Origin: CAIXLI01 sp964587125
GTDB lineage: Bacteria; Pseudomonadota; Alphaproteobacteria; UBA9219
Direction of reading: 5' to 3'
DNA: 33,146 nt
Assembly: GCA_964587125.1 (NCBI GenBank)
Contig: CAZPKC010000021.1
Span: 1-33,146, forward strand
Both the position numbers and the translations under genes were made by a program. Numbering within the stretch: the first letter of the stretch is position 1; each line of letters opens with the position of its first letter. This document shows positions 15,486-24,201 of this stretch, one piece after another. Below the pieces are notes generated by a model that made no database searches, was not told where the DNA came from, and saw nothing but the letters and a program-made list of their open reading frames with translations.

Positions 15486-15625
15486 GAGTTTTGCTTTCGC
15501 GCCGCATGGCAACGCTCAAGGAATTGGACGAGTTCTATGGCATTAAGGACGTTTATGATATGCTGGAAGTTATAGCCGTCGATACAAACAATGAGGCTGT
15601 CGCGAACTCGAAACCGGAGAAATAG
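15395..15625 (+). CDS. Tail chaperone T extension (made by -1 frameshift)
   Basis: The -1 frame after the slippery site encodes 76 residues, giving a 204-residue GT fusion (join 15012-15395 and 15395-15625). The segment MATLKELDEFYGIKDVYDMLEVI is the recognisable T domain: the E-x-D/E-x-F-Y...DVYDMLE pattern recurs in such chaperones and binds the tape measure. An in-frame ATG at 15505 exists but has no clear Shine-Dalgarno, so independent translation is less likely. It ends 3 bp before the tape measure ATG. Confidence 0.8.
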   Translation, partial: KDRRPLNLRRSSSGGRKKRFAEYQNIPSTIGVLLSRRMATLKELDEFYGIKDVYDMLEVIAVDTNNEAVANSKPEK

Positions 15626-15628
15626 ACT

Positions 15629-17197
15629 ATGCCGACCGTTATTGACTCGCTTTTAGTCCGCCTGGGGATTGATAAAAAGCCCTTCGACAAGGACAAAAAG
15701 AATGTCGATAAGGACATTAAAGACCTGTCGAAAAAAGGGAAAAAGGAATTTGATTCTCTGGCGGCATCGGCGGGGAAATTTCTTGCCGTTCTCGGCGGTT
15801 CTTACGCCATAAAAAGATTTGTTCAGGATCAAATCGAAGCAAATTCTTATCTTCAACGGTTCTCAAAAAATCTCGGCGAAAGTGTCGATAAAATATCTGC
15901 GTTTTCAAATGCGGCAGAACTTTCGGGCGGCTCTGCATCCGGCTTGCAGGGAACGCTTTCCATGCTTTCCCGAGCACAAACTGAATTAATGCTCACGGGG
16001 CAATCGGGGCTTGTTCCATATCTTTCTGCGCTTGGGGTTAGCCTTACCGATATTCATGGGAAAGCGATCCCCGTTACAGAAGAACTTATCAATATCGGTC
16101 AAGCGTTATTGTCAAAAACAGGAGATAGAAAAACTGCCTTTAATATGGGGCAGATGATGGGGATCGACCCCGGAACGCTGAATATGATTTTGAGAAGCAG
16201 AAAAGAGGCGGAAGAGCTTCTCAAGCTTGCCGATAAATATAAGCTCACTCAAAAACAGGCCGATGAAGAAGAACATCTTCGACAAAAAACGGCGGAGCTA
16301 AGTTTATCGTTCACCGCTTTCGGCTATAAATTGATGGAAGATGTCTTCCCCGCGCTTGACAAACTTCTTAATCTCTTTCTTCGTTTTGGCGATTGGTGCA
16401 AAGAAAATGGAGCTTTTGTAAAAAATTTCTTGATCTCTCTCGTCGTTATTTTGGGCGCATTTGCGATTGCAACGGCTCCTATAACGCTGATGACTCTTGC
16501 CATTATTCAACTCGCAGCAGGAGTCGCGCTGCTTTGGACAAATTTTGAAGGTGCTGTGCAAGCCTGTAAGGACTTGGCAACCGCTCTGCCTAAGGGAATT
16601 AAAAAGTTTTTGGGAATTGAAGAAACAAAAAAAAGCTCTTCGCAAACAGGAAGTTCAGATAAAGACGCAATGTCCTTTTTCCAAAAAAAGGGATGGACAA
16701 AAGAACAGGCCGCCGGACTTGTCGCAAATCTGAAAAAAGAATCGGGACTGAATCCCTCTGCTGTCGGCGATAGTGGAAAAGCATATGGAATCGGTCAATG
16801 GCATTCCGACAGACAAACGGAATTTCAAAAGCTATTTGGACATTCCATATTCGGATCAAGCATCGACGAACAGCTTGCTTTCATGCAGTACGAATTGACG
16901 CAAGGAAACGAGCGCGGTGCAGGGAATCGTCTCAGAGCCACCACCAGCGCAAACGAAGCCGGGGCCGTTGTGTCTCGCTATTACGAACGTCCCGCAAATG
17001 TTCTTTCGGAAATGGCGGCGCGGGGCGATCTAGCAAACTCTCTTATGCGAGGATCGACGACATCAACAAGTAAGACGGTTCAAATCGGAGAGGTCAACGT
17101 GGTGACTCAGGCTACGGATGCAAACGGAATCGCAAAGGACATAGGAAAGTCTCTCGATTATCTTTTGGCCTCTCAAGTCAACTATGGACTGACGTAA
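15629..17197 (+). CDS. Tape measure protein with C-terminal tail lysozyme domain
   Basis: A 522-residue protein. The N-terminus (residues 1-45) begins PTVIDSLLVRLGIDKKPF and is Lys/Asp-rich and coiled, as in tape measures. Helical segments fill residues 45-260, and a long hydrophobic region (about 265-302) may form membrane-active helices. Residues about 346-470 are a phage tail lysozyme: FFQKKGWTKEQAAGLVANLKKESGLNP (catalytic Glu in KKES), YGIGQWHSDRQTEF and the R-Y-YERP end. It sets tail length and locally cuts peptidoglycan on entry. At 522 residues it predicts a short tail. Confidence 0.9.
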   Translation: MPTVIDSLLVRLGIDKKPFDKDKKNVDKDIKDLSKKGKKEFDSLAASAGKFLAVLGGSYAIKRFVQDQIEANSYLQRFSKNLGESVDKISAFSNAAELSGGSASGLQGTLSMLSRAQTELMLTGQSGLVPYLSALGVSLTDIHGKAIPVTEELINIGQALLSKTGDRKTAFNMGQMMGIDPGTLNMILRSRKEAEELLKLADKYKLTQKQADEEEHLRQKTAELSLSFTAFGYKLMEDVFPALDKLLNLFLRFGDWCKENGAFVKNFLISLVVILGAFAIATAPITLMTLAIIQLAAGVALLWTNFEGAVQACKDLATALPKGIKKFLGIEETKKSSSQTGSSDKDAMSFFQKKGWTKEQAAGLVANLKKESGLNPSAVGDSGKAYGIGQWHSDRQTEFQKLFGHSIFGSSIDEQLAFMQYELTQGNERGAGNRLRATTSANEAGAVVSRYYERPANVLSEMAARGDLANSLMRGSTTSTSKTVQIGEVNVVTQATDANGIAKDIGKSLDYLLASQVNYGLT

Positions 17198-17199
17198 TC

Positions 17200-17955
17200 A
17201 TGCCCTTAATCCCATATCCTGACGTTCCTGATGAAAACGGAGTCCCTAATCTTCCAAGATTATCGAGCGCGGGGGCTTCGGCTGCGTCTGGCTTGAGCCT
17301 TTTAGAGGGAATCGTTTGGAATGTTTTACAACAAGACGATCAATGGGGCGTTTATGATAGCAACGGAAATGCTCTCGGTGATCCGTCATTGTTTAGCGGT
17401 ATAGCCTCAACCATTCTTTCCTCTCTCGGAGCATCCTCTACGCTTTCGACAAATTCCGTCGAATACTCGAAGGAAATGCGTGTTAGCGATTATCCGGTTG
17501 AAGGCGGAAGCTTTGCGAGTTTTAATAAGGTCGAAACGCCCGCCAATCCTCGCGTGGTTCTTTGTCTTTCGGGAAGCCAAGACGACAGAACATCTTTCAT
17601 AAACGCCATTGATGCGGCGACAAAATCGACAAACGCTTATAGTGTCGTCACGCCCGAAGTGACCTATATAAATTATACGATTGAAAGTTATCGCTATGAT
17701 CGCACCGCCGCGCACGGCGCGACAATGTATATTTTGGAAATGAAGCTGAAAGAAATAAGAACCGTTTCTGCCGCCTATACAACGGCATCATCTCCTATCA
17801 ACAATCCTCAAAGCACAGACGCCGTTCCTGCCGTCGATAGCGGAACTGTCCAGCCGTCAACGCCGGATACGTCTGTCGTTTCGTCGATGGAGGCGGCATA
17901 CCCCAATCTTCCATCAAGCACGATTCCCACGGTATCTCTTGCAAATATGAATTGA
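17200..17955 (+). CDS. Dit-like baseplate/tail protein
   Basis: A 251-residue protein directly after the tape measure. The central part (about 80-190) shows EYSKEMRVSDYPVEGGSFASFNKVETP and TYINYTIESYRYDRTAAHGATMYILEMKLKEIR, the strand pattern of Dit-like proteins in myoviruses with DUF3383 sheaths. The C-terminal 50 residues are a Ser/Thr/Pro-rich flexible tail. It likely joins tube to hub. Confidence 0.8.
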   Translation: MPLIPYPDVPDENGVPNLPRLSSAGASAASGLSLLEGIVWNVLQQDDQWGVYDSNGNALGDPSLFSGIASTILSSLGASSTLSTNSVEYSKEMRVSDYPVEGGSFASFNKVETPANPRVVLCLSGSQDDRTSFINAIDAATKSTNAYSVVTPEVTYINYTIESYRYDRTAAHGATMYILEMKLKEIRTVSAAYTTASSPINNPQSTDAVPAVDSGTVQPSTPDTSVVSSMEAAYPNLPSSTIPTVSLANMN

Positions 17956-17961
17956 GGAATC

Positions 17962-18279
17962 ATGCTTCAAATCCCCCTACAGGCCGTTCCCTCACAGATA
18001 GTAAAATCCGTTTGCGATTCTCAGAACTGCCAAATTGCGATCTATCAAAAAAGCCAAGGCGTTTTTTTCGATCTCAACTCGAATGGAACCGATATAGTGA
18101 CCGGGGTTTTGGCGCATAACGCAGACTTTCTTTGCTGCATAAACTATACCGGATTCGAGGGAAATTTTGTTTTTATCGACACTCAAGGAACGTCCGATCC
18201 TTCTTATGACGGGTTCGGAACTCGATATTTTCTTGTTTATCTGACGGCGGCGGAATATGCGGCGGCAAACCCAACATGA
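17962..18279 (+). CDS. Baseplate plug-like protein (Pam3 gp18 type)
   Basis: A 105-residue protein beginning MLQIPLQAVPSQIVKSVCDSQNCQIAIYQ, the typical I-P-L-x-A-x-P-x-Q start of the small baseplate proteins described in cyanophage Pam3 (gp18). The strand pattern with G-x-x-x-x-x-N-x-D and Y-x-G-F-E-G-x-F fits. It lies between the Dit-like and hub genes and overlaps the latter by 4 bp (ATGA). Confidence 0.75.
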   Translation: MLQIPLQAVPSQIVKSVCDSQNCQIAIYQKSQGVFFDLNSNGTDIVTGVLAHNADFLCCINYTGFEGNFVFIDTQGTSDPSYDGFGTRYFLVYLTAAEYAAANPT

Positions 18280-19154
18280 GCACAAGCTTTGAAAACAAAA
18301 AAAGATTGCGCTTCGTAATTACCCTTGCGACAGGGACTTTCGGCTCGTCGAATAACAATCAAATCACACTTGAAGGCTATCGTTCCATTGCCGAGATAGA
18401 CAAAGCGGGCGGCATGATGATGGGGGAGCTTCGCGCGCGCATCTTCGGAGTTTCTCAATCGGACATGAATAGCTGCACGCTGATTCAGTTCAAACCCGGA
18501 TTTTATTTAAAAAACACAATCGTAGTTTTTGCTATCGACGGCGATTCCGAAACGATGGTTTTTGCGGGAAATGTCGTGAATGCGTGGGGGGATTATCAAG
18601 ACCTTCCGCAAGTCTGCTTATACGTTCAGGCTCAATCGGCTTATTCCGATTCTCTCTCTTCTGCGGTTCCGTTCAGCATTCCGGGCGCGATAGACGTTTC
18701 GATCCCGATGTCGCAACTCGCCGCAAAAATGGGGCTTTCTTTCGAGAACAACAATGTTCACACAATCGTTCGAGATATTTATCTTCCCAACACGCTCAAA
18801 GAACAAGCTCTCGATCTCGCGAGAGAGGCGGGGTGTTCTCTTTATATAGACGATACAACGCTTGCCATAACGCCGCTCTATCAACCGAGAGGCTCGAATA
18901 TACCGGAGATTTCTCCTTCTTCCGGACTCGTCGGTTATCCAACATTCGATGGCGTTGGAGGAATTTCTTTCAGAACGCTTTTTAATCCGTCTATTTTGTT
19001 CGGCGGCGCGATTAAACTTGTGACGAGTATTCCGCAAGCCGAAGGTCAATGGCTTGTTGCGTGCGTTTCGCATCATCTTGAAGCAGAAAAGCCTAACGGA
19101 GAATGGTTCAGCAGAATAAGGGGAAATAAAATTGGCATCACCCTCATCCAGTGA
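18276..19154 (+). CDS. Baseplate hub protein
   Basis: A 292-residue protein in the hub position (after plug, before spike). It begins with a strand-rich domain (LEGYRSIAEIDKAGGMMMGELRARIFGVSQSDMNSCT), has a middle domain with SAVPFSIPGAIDVSIPMSQLAAKMGLSFENN, and the C-terminal WLVACVSHHLEAEKPNGEWFSRIRG, a conserved end of gpD/gp27-like hub proteins. It forms the trimeric ring that holds the spike. Confidence 0.8.
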   Translation: MSTSFENKKRLRFVITLATGTFGSSNNNQITLEGYRSIAEIDKAGGMMMGELRARIFGVSQSDMNSCTLIQFKPGFYLKNTIVVFAIDGDSETMVFAGNVVNAWGDYQDLPQVCLYVQAQSAYSDSLSSAVPFSIPGAIDVSIPMSQLAAKMGLSFENNNVHTIVRDIYLPNTLKEQALDLAREAGCSLYIDDTTLAITPLYQPRGSNIPEISPSSGLVGYPTFDGVGGISFRTLFNPSILFGGAIKLVTSIPQAEGQWLVACVSHHLEAEKPNGEWFSRIRGNKIGITLIQ

Positions 19155-19824
19155 CGGCGTTCCGATGGGCTTTATCCGCCCTTCGAGCGTCTATGGAGAC
19201 ATAAACAAAACCCGTTTTATTCTTCAACAGGTTTTGGCGAAAATGCAGACTGCGACTCTTGTGCAAGTTGTTTCTTGCACAAATTCGGGAGGCGATAGCG
19301 CTGTTGGATTCGCAGACGTTCTTCCTCTCGTCAATCAGATAGACGGACAAGGCGGCTCAACGCCACATTCCGTTGTTCACAATATCCCTTATTTTCGTGT
19401 TCAAGGTGGCGCGAATGCCATAATTCTCGATCCTGCTGTGGGAGATATTGGAATCTGCGTCTTTGCCTCGCGAGACATTTCCGCCGTGAAAACGACGAAA
19501 GCTCAGGCGAATCCGGGAAGCTATCGGTCTTTCGCTTTTTCGGACGGTCTTTATCTTGGCGGCGTTTTGAACGGAGAGCCTACGCAATATATTCAGTTCA
19601 CAAATGAGGGAATAAACATCGTTTCGCCGACTCAAATTACTCTTTCCGCTCCGTTGATAAGCTTCAACGGAGAGATTGTTCAAGCTGCGGGAACCGGGAA
19701 CAATGCAACCTTCAACGAAAATATCACGGTTATAGGCGATGTGACCGCAAGCGGGACAAGCCTTCACACGCACGTTCATTCTGGTGTAGAGTCGGGGCCG
19801 AACAACACTTTGGGGCCAGTTTAA
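19132..19824 (+). CDS. Baseplate spike protein (gpV/gp138-like)
   Basis: A 230-residue protein. The N-terminal OB-like domain has TLVQVVSCTNSGGDSAVGFADVLPLVNQIDGQG and DIGICVFASRDIS; the C-terminal part is a beta-helical needle ending LHTHVHSGVESGPNNTLGPV. The H-T-H-x-HSG tip is the histidine set that binds iron at the point of central spikes. The frame begins with TTG at 19132 preceded by AGGGG at a workable distance, overlapping the hub gene by 23 bp; the next in-frame ATG is at 19165 and would cut 11 residues. It pierces the outer membrane on contraction. Confidence 0.85.
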   Translation: MASPSSSDGVPMGFIRPSSVYGDINKTRFILQQVLAKMQTATLVQVVSCTNSGGDSAVGFADVLPLVNQIDGQGGSTPHSVVHNIPYFRVQGGANAIILDPAVGDIGICVFASRDISAVKTTKAQANPGSYRSFAFSDGLYLGGVLNGEPTQYIQFTNEGINIVSPTQITLSAPLISFNGEIVQAAGTGNNATFNENITVIGDVTASGTSLHTHVHSGVESGPNNTLGPV

Positions 19825-19825
19825 A

Positions 19826-20185
19826 ATGACGCGCTTCAACACTCTTCTTCTGGATCAGTCTGCTTGGGACTTAGTGATCGACAGCGCAGGCAATATTGCA
19901 ATGGCGCAGCCAGCGTATGCACTTGCACAAGATGTTGCGAGCGCAGTTAGAACCTTTTTGGGAGAAGTCTGGTACGATCAGACGCAAGGAATCCCTTATT
20001 TTGATAATGTTTTAGGAAAAATGCCGTCTTTATCTCTTTTAAAGGGATATATCGAAAAAGCAGCAATGACGGTTCCGGGTGTCGTTTCGGCAAAATGTGT
20101 GATAAATTCTTTCGCCAATAGGCAGATTTCAGGCCAGATTATCTTTGTTGATGAGCAGGGAGAAGAAAACGGTGTCAACATCTAA
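19826..20185 (+). CDS. Baseplate wedge protein (gp25/gpW-like)
   Basis: A 119-residue protein. WDLVIDSAGNIAMAQPAYALAQDVASAVRTFLGEVWYDQTQGIPYF is the standard gp25-like pattern (D-x-x-G-N-I...Q-D-x-x-x-x-x-R-x-x-x-GE-x-W-x-D-x-x-x-G-x-x-Y). It joins the sheath to the baseplate wedge. It lies before baseplate J, the usual order. Confidence 0.9.
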   Translation: MTRFNTLLLDQSAWDLVIDSAGNIAMAQPAYALAQDVASAVRTFLGEVWYDQTQGIPYFDNVLGKMPSLSLLKGYIEKAAMTVPGVVSAKCVINSFANRQISGQIIFVDEQGEENGVNI

Positions 20186-21599
20186 TGTTCCTTCAATTTC
20201 ATGGGAGTCTGCGGGGATTGTTATCCCTCAAGAATCCGCCGTTCTCGCGGGCGTTCAATCTGATATTAACTCGGCATTTGGCGGTGGCCTTAATCAGGCG
20301 CTTTCAACGCCGCAAGGGCAGCTTGCCTCTAGCGAATCCGCGATCATCGCCGAAAAAAATAGTGAAATTGCCTACATAACGAATCAGGTCGATCCACAAT
20401 ATGCGTCGGGTAGATTTCAAGACGCGATAGGTCGGATTTATTTTATGACTCGCGAAGGCGCAACATCGACAGTCGTTGTCTGCACATTGACGGGCGTTCC
20501 GAGCACCGTTATTCCTGCCGGAACCTATGCACAAGACACATCGGGAAACACGTATGCTTGTGTCAATTCCGTCACGATAGAATCGGGGGGAACCGTAAGC
20601 GCCGAGTTCGCAAATATAGAAACTGGCCCGGTTGCTTGCGCCGCTGGAACGCTAACGAAGGTCTATCAGACATTGCCCGGATGGGATGCGATTACGAATC
20701 CTGCGCCCGGAACTCTCGGAACTGTGGTCGAAAGCAGAACAGATTTTGAGTATCGTCGGCAAAACTCTGTCGCGCTGAACGCCGCTGGCTCTTTGCCTTC
20801 GATTTACGCCAATGTTTTCGCACAGTCGAACGTCACGGATGTTTACGCGGTGCAAAACGATAATAGTCCCTCGTCCTTCGTCGGCTCAATTTTGGGAACG
20901 ACCCTAACGGTTTCCTCAATGATTTCAGGAAGGCTTGTAACGGGATCGGTTGTTTCGGGAACGGGAATCGCTTCTGAAACCTTCATTGAGGCGCAGCTAA
21001 CCGGAAGCCCTACGGGTGGAGCGGGAACTTATACGGTCAATAATTCTCAGTCCATCTCAAGCGAGGCCATGGCTTCTCCCGCAATCGCAATCGGCGTGAC
21101 GAATTATATTCTGAACGCCAACACGATCTATGTGGCTGTGGTAGGCGGAACCGCCGCCAACATTGCTCAGGCGATATATGAAAAAAAGGACTGTGGATGC
21201 GATACGGCAGGAAACACTTCGGCAATCGTCACCGATCAAAGCGGATACAATTATCCTTATCCGAGCTACACGATCAATTATAATGTTCCAACGGACATTC
21301 CTATTTATTTTGCCGTCGAACTCACAAACTCTTCGACTCTGCCTTCGGATGTTGTTTCTCTCGTTCAAGCGGCGATCATTGCCCGATTTAACGGGACAGA
21401 TGGGACAACCCGCGAACGCATAGGATCGGAGATTTTCGCCTCGCGTTATTATGGGGCGGTTTCGAGCGTGGCGACGAATGTTTCGATTGTATCTATTTTG
21501 ATTGGCGAAACATCAAGTCCCGCATCGACGACTCTTGAAATGGGAATCGATCAGCATCCGGTTATAAGCGCGGCGAATATAGCGGTTACTTTGGTGTAA
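20172..21599 (+). CDS. Baseplate J-like protein with inserted repeat domain
   Basis: A 475-residue wedge protein. The pattern SAFGGGLNQALSTPQGQLASSESAIIA, then ASGRFQDAIGRIYFMTREGA, RTDFEYRRQNSVALNAAGSLPSIYANV and the late VVGGTAANIAQAIYEKKDCGCDTAGNT match baseplate J proteins. A segment at about residues 236-300 (20880-21072) resembles the cement protein repeats and seems inserted. A longer frame opens at 20145, but GTG at 20172 has AGGGAGA upstream at good spacing and starts MSTSNVPSISW, so it is preferred. It overlaps the gp25-like gene by 14 bp. Confidence 0.85.
   Translation: MSTSNVPSISWESAGIVIPQESAVLAGVQSDINSAFGGGLNQALSTPQGQLASSESAIIAEKNSEIAYITNQVDPQYASGRFQDAIGRIYFMTREGATSTVVVCTLTGVPSTVIPAGTYAQDTSGNTYACVNSVTIESGGTVSAEFANIETGPVACAAGTLTKVYQTLPGWDAITNPAPGTLGTVVESRTDFEYRRQNSVALNAAGSLPSIYANVFAQSNVTDVYAVQNDNSPSSFVGSILGTTLTVSSMISGRLVTGSVVSGTGIASETFIEAQLTGSPTGGAGTYTVNNSQSISSEAMASPAIAIGVTNYILNANTIYVAVVGGTAANIAQAIYEKKDCGCDTAGNTSAIVTDQSGYNYPYPSYTINYNVPTDIPIYFAVELTNSSTLPSDVVSLVQAAIIARFNGTDGTTRERIGSEIFASRYYGAVSSVATNVSIVSILIGETSSPASTTLEMGIDQHPVISAANIAVTLV
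20880..21072 (+). repeat. Repeat domain inside baseplate J, related to the cement protein
   Basis: The segment reads SILGTTLTVSSMISGRLVTG, then SVVSGTGIASETFIEAQLTG, then SPTGGAGTYTVNNSQSIS. The GxGIxxxTxIxxQxxGxxxGGAGTYTxxxxQ pattern matches the units at 9100-9700. It interrupts the J protein where family members would run straight through. Confidence 0.65.
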
Positions 21600-21601
21600 A
21601 A

Positions 21602-22267
21602 ATGCGCGATTGGGAAAAAACTATTCAGAGCGAATATGCTAATTCGCCAACGATCTGCACCCTCATTCAAAACATGAATGAGTACATTGATCCGCGTGCA
21701 GACATTGATAATTTTTATAACATCGTTTGGAATGTCGAAACTGCGGTTGGTTTCGGATTGGACATATGGGGTCGAATCGTCGGAATCTCTCGTCAACTGA
21801 CAATCCCCGGAACTTCTGAATACTTCGGATTCAACGAAGGAACTGGGTTTTATCCCTTTGGACAGGCCCCTTTCTACAGCGGGGTTCCTCCGGCGACGCA
21901 GACTTATACCCTTTCTGATGATGCTTATCGGACGCTGATTCTCGTCAAGGCAATGTCGAACATTTTTCTTTCGACGGCTCCGGCAATAAATCAGATTCTT
22001 CAAAATCTTTTTTCAGATAGCGGACGCTGCTACGTCAATGATCTTGGAGGAATGAAGCTGAGATATACGTTTGAGTTCTTGTTAACCCCGTATCAATTCG
22101 CTATAATAACGCAGTCCGGCGCGTTGCCGAAACCCGCAGCAGTAGAATGTTTCATGATTCAGACAGTTTTACCTGTTTTTGGTTTTTCCGAAGCCGGAAC
22201 CGCAACGGCGGCTCCTTTCGGACAGGCTCCTTTTATTTCGGAGGGTTCTCTCTATGCAATTAGTTAA
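21602..22267 (+). CDS. Baseplate wedge protein (DUF2612 / gpI-like)
   Basis: A 221-residue protein after baseplate J. The start MRDWEKTIQSEYANSPTICTLIQNMNEYIDP and the segment FYNIVWNVETAVGFGLDIWGRIVGISRQL are typical of DUF2612. A short motif, F-x-E-(G/A)...(Y/A)PFGQAPF, occurs twice: FGFNEGTGFYPFGQAPFYS and FGFSEAGTATAAPFGQAPFIS, probably a duplicated fibre-docking element. It overlaps the tail fibre gene by 14 bp. Confidence 0.85.
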   Translation: MRDWEKTIQSEYANSPTICTLIQNMNEYIDPRADIDNFYNIVWNVETAVGFGLDIWGRIVGISRQLTIPGTSEYFGFNEGTGFYPFGQAPFYSGVPPATQTYTLSDDAYRTLILVKAMSNIFLSTAPAINQILQNLFSDSGRCYVNDLGGMKLRYTFEFLLTPYQFAIITQSGALPKPAAVECFMIQTVLPVFGFSEAGTATAAPFGQAPFISEGSLYAIS

Positions 22268-23696
22268 TGCTCCGTCAAAACTTGTTCTTCCTTTTGCATC
22301 ATCGGGTGGAAAAAACACGATTCCTGTTGCGTCTCAAATAGGAATTACTGCTGGGGCCGCATCGTTCACCGATGGCTTTCCACCATTAACCAGAACCGCT
22401 CTTGAAGCAGGAGGCGTTCCGCCCTCTGGTCTAGATATGAACGGAATTTTGAACGCTATTTCCGCCATTTCACAATGGCAAAATGCGGGGGCCGGATTCG
22501 TTTATGATTCAACTTTCTCGACGAATGCCAACGTGGCGGGCTATCCTGCGGGCGCAAGAGTCCTTCGCGCTGACGGCTTGGGATATTGGCTGAATCTCGT
22601 CGATGGAAATGAGAATAATCCCGATGGTGCAACCCCAACAGGATGGGTTCCCGATTATACAAACGGGGTTACTGCCGTCACAATGACAAATGCGAACGTG
22701 ACTTTGACTTCTGTTCAATATGGGAAACCAATCATAGAGATTACGGGAACGCTCACGGCAAGCCTGAATCTGATTTTCCCCGCGATTGCAGAAAAATGGA
22801 TCGTTATAAATAACACGACCGGAGCCTATACGATCTCGGCAATAACGGCGAGTGGCACAGGTGTTGTGATTGGCGCAACAAGCTTTATCGTCTGTGATGG
22901 AAAGAATGTTTATGGAATGGATGGGTCAACAGAGTCGAACATTTCCATTCGTTCCGTTTCCGGCATTTCTGGTTCATGGGGATCGACGACGACAGCGACG
23001 TGGACGGCTAATCAAGCAATCGTTCAATCGTCCTCAGGCATATCATCCCTTTTGAGCGGAGTTAATGTTTCGATCAACACGGCAAATACCGTTGGAACGG
23101 CGGGCGGACTAGATTCAGGAACTTTAGCGGCTTCAACGCCCTATGCTATTTGGCTGATTTACAATCCGACGACTTCAATGGCGGGAGCGATTCTATCTCT
23201 TCCCTCGAACTCCGCGCCGACTCTTCCTTCTGGATACACGCAATATACCCTTATCGGGGCTGTGGTAACGGATTCAAGTATAAAACTTATGGGTTTTATT
23301 CAAAAGGGGGCCGATTATCAATTTGTGTTAGGACAAAATCTATCATCTCTTCCTGTTTTGGCTTCCGGCTCTACATCAAGCGGACATTGGTTAGCTGTGG
23401 CGATTTCAGGAATTGTTCCCTATTCAATAATATCAAAAATAAAGCTTATTTTGGGCGCGAACGACAGCCCGGGAACATCGGGAACAAGCGCAGCCGTTGC
23501 TTCTAATACAAACTATGATGCTCCCAATGAAGGATCGGCTTACGATGGAACGGCTCCTATTATGGGTTATGGACTTTCCGCGAGCGTCGGAGGGAATCAG
23601 GTGGGAGAGATAATTCCAGAATCGACAAACATTTATTACTCAAGCAATCTTTCGACTTCATCTCTTCGTTGTCTTGGTTCCACGCTTAATCTTTAG
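22254..23696 (+). CDS. Tail fibre protein
   Basis: A 480-residue protein. Residues 25-130 hold the common fibre N-terminus: FTDGFPPLTRTALEAGGVPPSGLDMNGILNAISAISQWQNAGAGFVYDSTF, then GYPAGARVLRADGLGYWLNLVDGNENNPDG and GWVPDY. This part attaches to the baseplate; the rest is Gly/Ser/Thr-rich strand and loop sequence as in receptor-binding fibres. The ATG at 22254 has GGAGG 12 bp upstream; an earlier in-frame start at 22179 lies within the wedge gene and is rejected. It is the main host-range candidate. Confidence 0.85.
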   Translation: MQLVNAPSKLVLPFASSGGKNTIPVASQIGITAGAASFTDGFPPLTRTALEAGGVPPSGLDMNGILNAISAISQWQNAGAGFVYDSTFSTNANVAGYPAGARVLRADGLGYWLNLVDGNENNPDGATPTGWVPDYTNGVTAVTMTNANVTLTSVQYGKPIIEITGTLTASLNLIFPAIAEKWIVINNTTGAYTISAITASGTGVVIGATSFIVCDGKNVYGMDGSTESNISIRSVSGISGSWGSTTTATWTANQAIVQSSSGISSLLSGVNVSINTANTVGTAGGLDSGTLAASTPYAIWLIYNPTTSMAGAILSLPSNSAPTLPSGYTQYTLIGAVVTDSSIKLMGFIQKGADYQFVLGQNLSSLPVLASGSTSSGHWLAVAISGIVPYSIISKIKLILGANDSPGTSGTSAAVASNTNYDAPNEGSAYDGTAPIMGYGLSASVGGNQVGEIIPESTNIYYSSNLSTSSLRCLGSTLNL

Positions 23697-23705
23697 GGAG
23701 CGATC

Positions 23706-24194
23706 ATGTACGCATATTCAAACAATGGACTTTCGTTTCGCGCGGTGGATTCGAATTACGTAGCACAATCGGGCGAAGTGCTTTTTCCAGCGATAGCGAC
23801 TCCGGCGCAACTTTCTACTGCGTTCTCAGGATATACATCGGCGATAGAAACGATGGCGGCTCCTGCGGCAGGACAAGCAGTTCTAGCGCAGGGCATTGCC
23901 ATTACTTCAACGAGTACGCCCGCGTTAAACGGAACCTATGCGCTAACATCTGGCGCACAATCGGCGATCATGGCGATCATGTTGAGCATTATTGCGCTCG
24001 GCACGTTTCCGAATGGAGCTTTGACTTATACCTACATGGATGCAAGCGGAACGCCACACATTTTCCCGAGCATTACGGAGTTTAAAGCTTTCGCCGCGGC
24101 GTTTGCAGCTTATTACGGCGAAGTTGTTCAATATATCGACAGCGCCGGAGCAGCAGGATCAATCCCTTCGTCTAACGCCGTTACGATTACATAG
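23706..24194 (+). CDS. Tail-fibre-associated protein, DUF4376-like
   Basis: A 162-residue protein following the fibre by 9 bp. The C-terminal half, TYALTSGAQSAIMAIMLSIIALGTFPNGALTYTYMDASGTPHIFPSITEFKAFAAAFAAYY, resembles the DUF4376 segment found in fibre and fibre-assembly proteins. The N-terminal half is Ala/Ser-rich. It could be a chaperone for fibre trimerisation or a minor fibre tip. Confidence 0.65.
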   Translation: MYAYSNNGLSFRAVDSNYVAQSGEVLFPAIATPAQLSTAFSGYTSAIETMAAPAAGQAVLAQGIAITSTSTPALNGTYALTSGAQSAIMAIMLSIIALGTFPNGALTYTYMDASGTPHIFPSITEFKAFAAAFAAYYGEVVQYIDSAGAAGSIPSSNAVTIT

Positions 24195-24201
24195 GTGAGA
24201 A

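Noticed and set aside
19890..19899. GCAATATTGC palindrome as a further operator
   Set aside because: Even 2-bp spacing rather than the 3-bp spacing of the other sites, and it lies inside the gp25-like coding sequence with no promoter.
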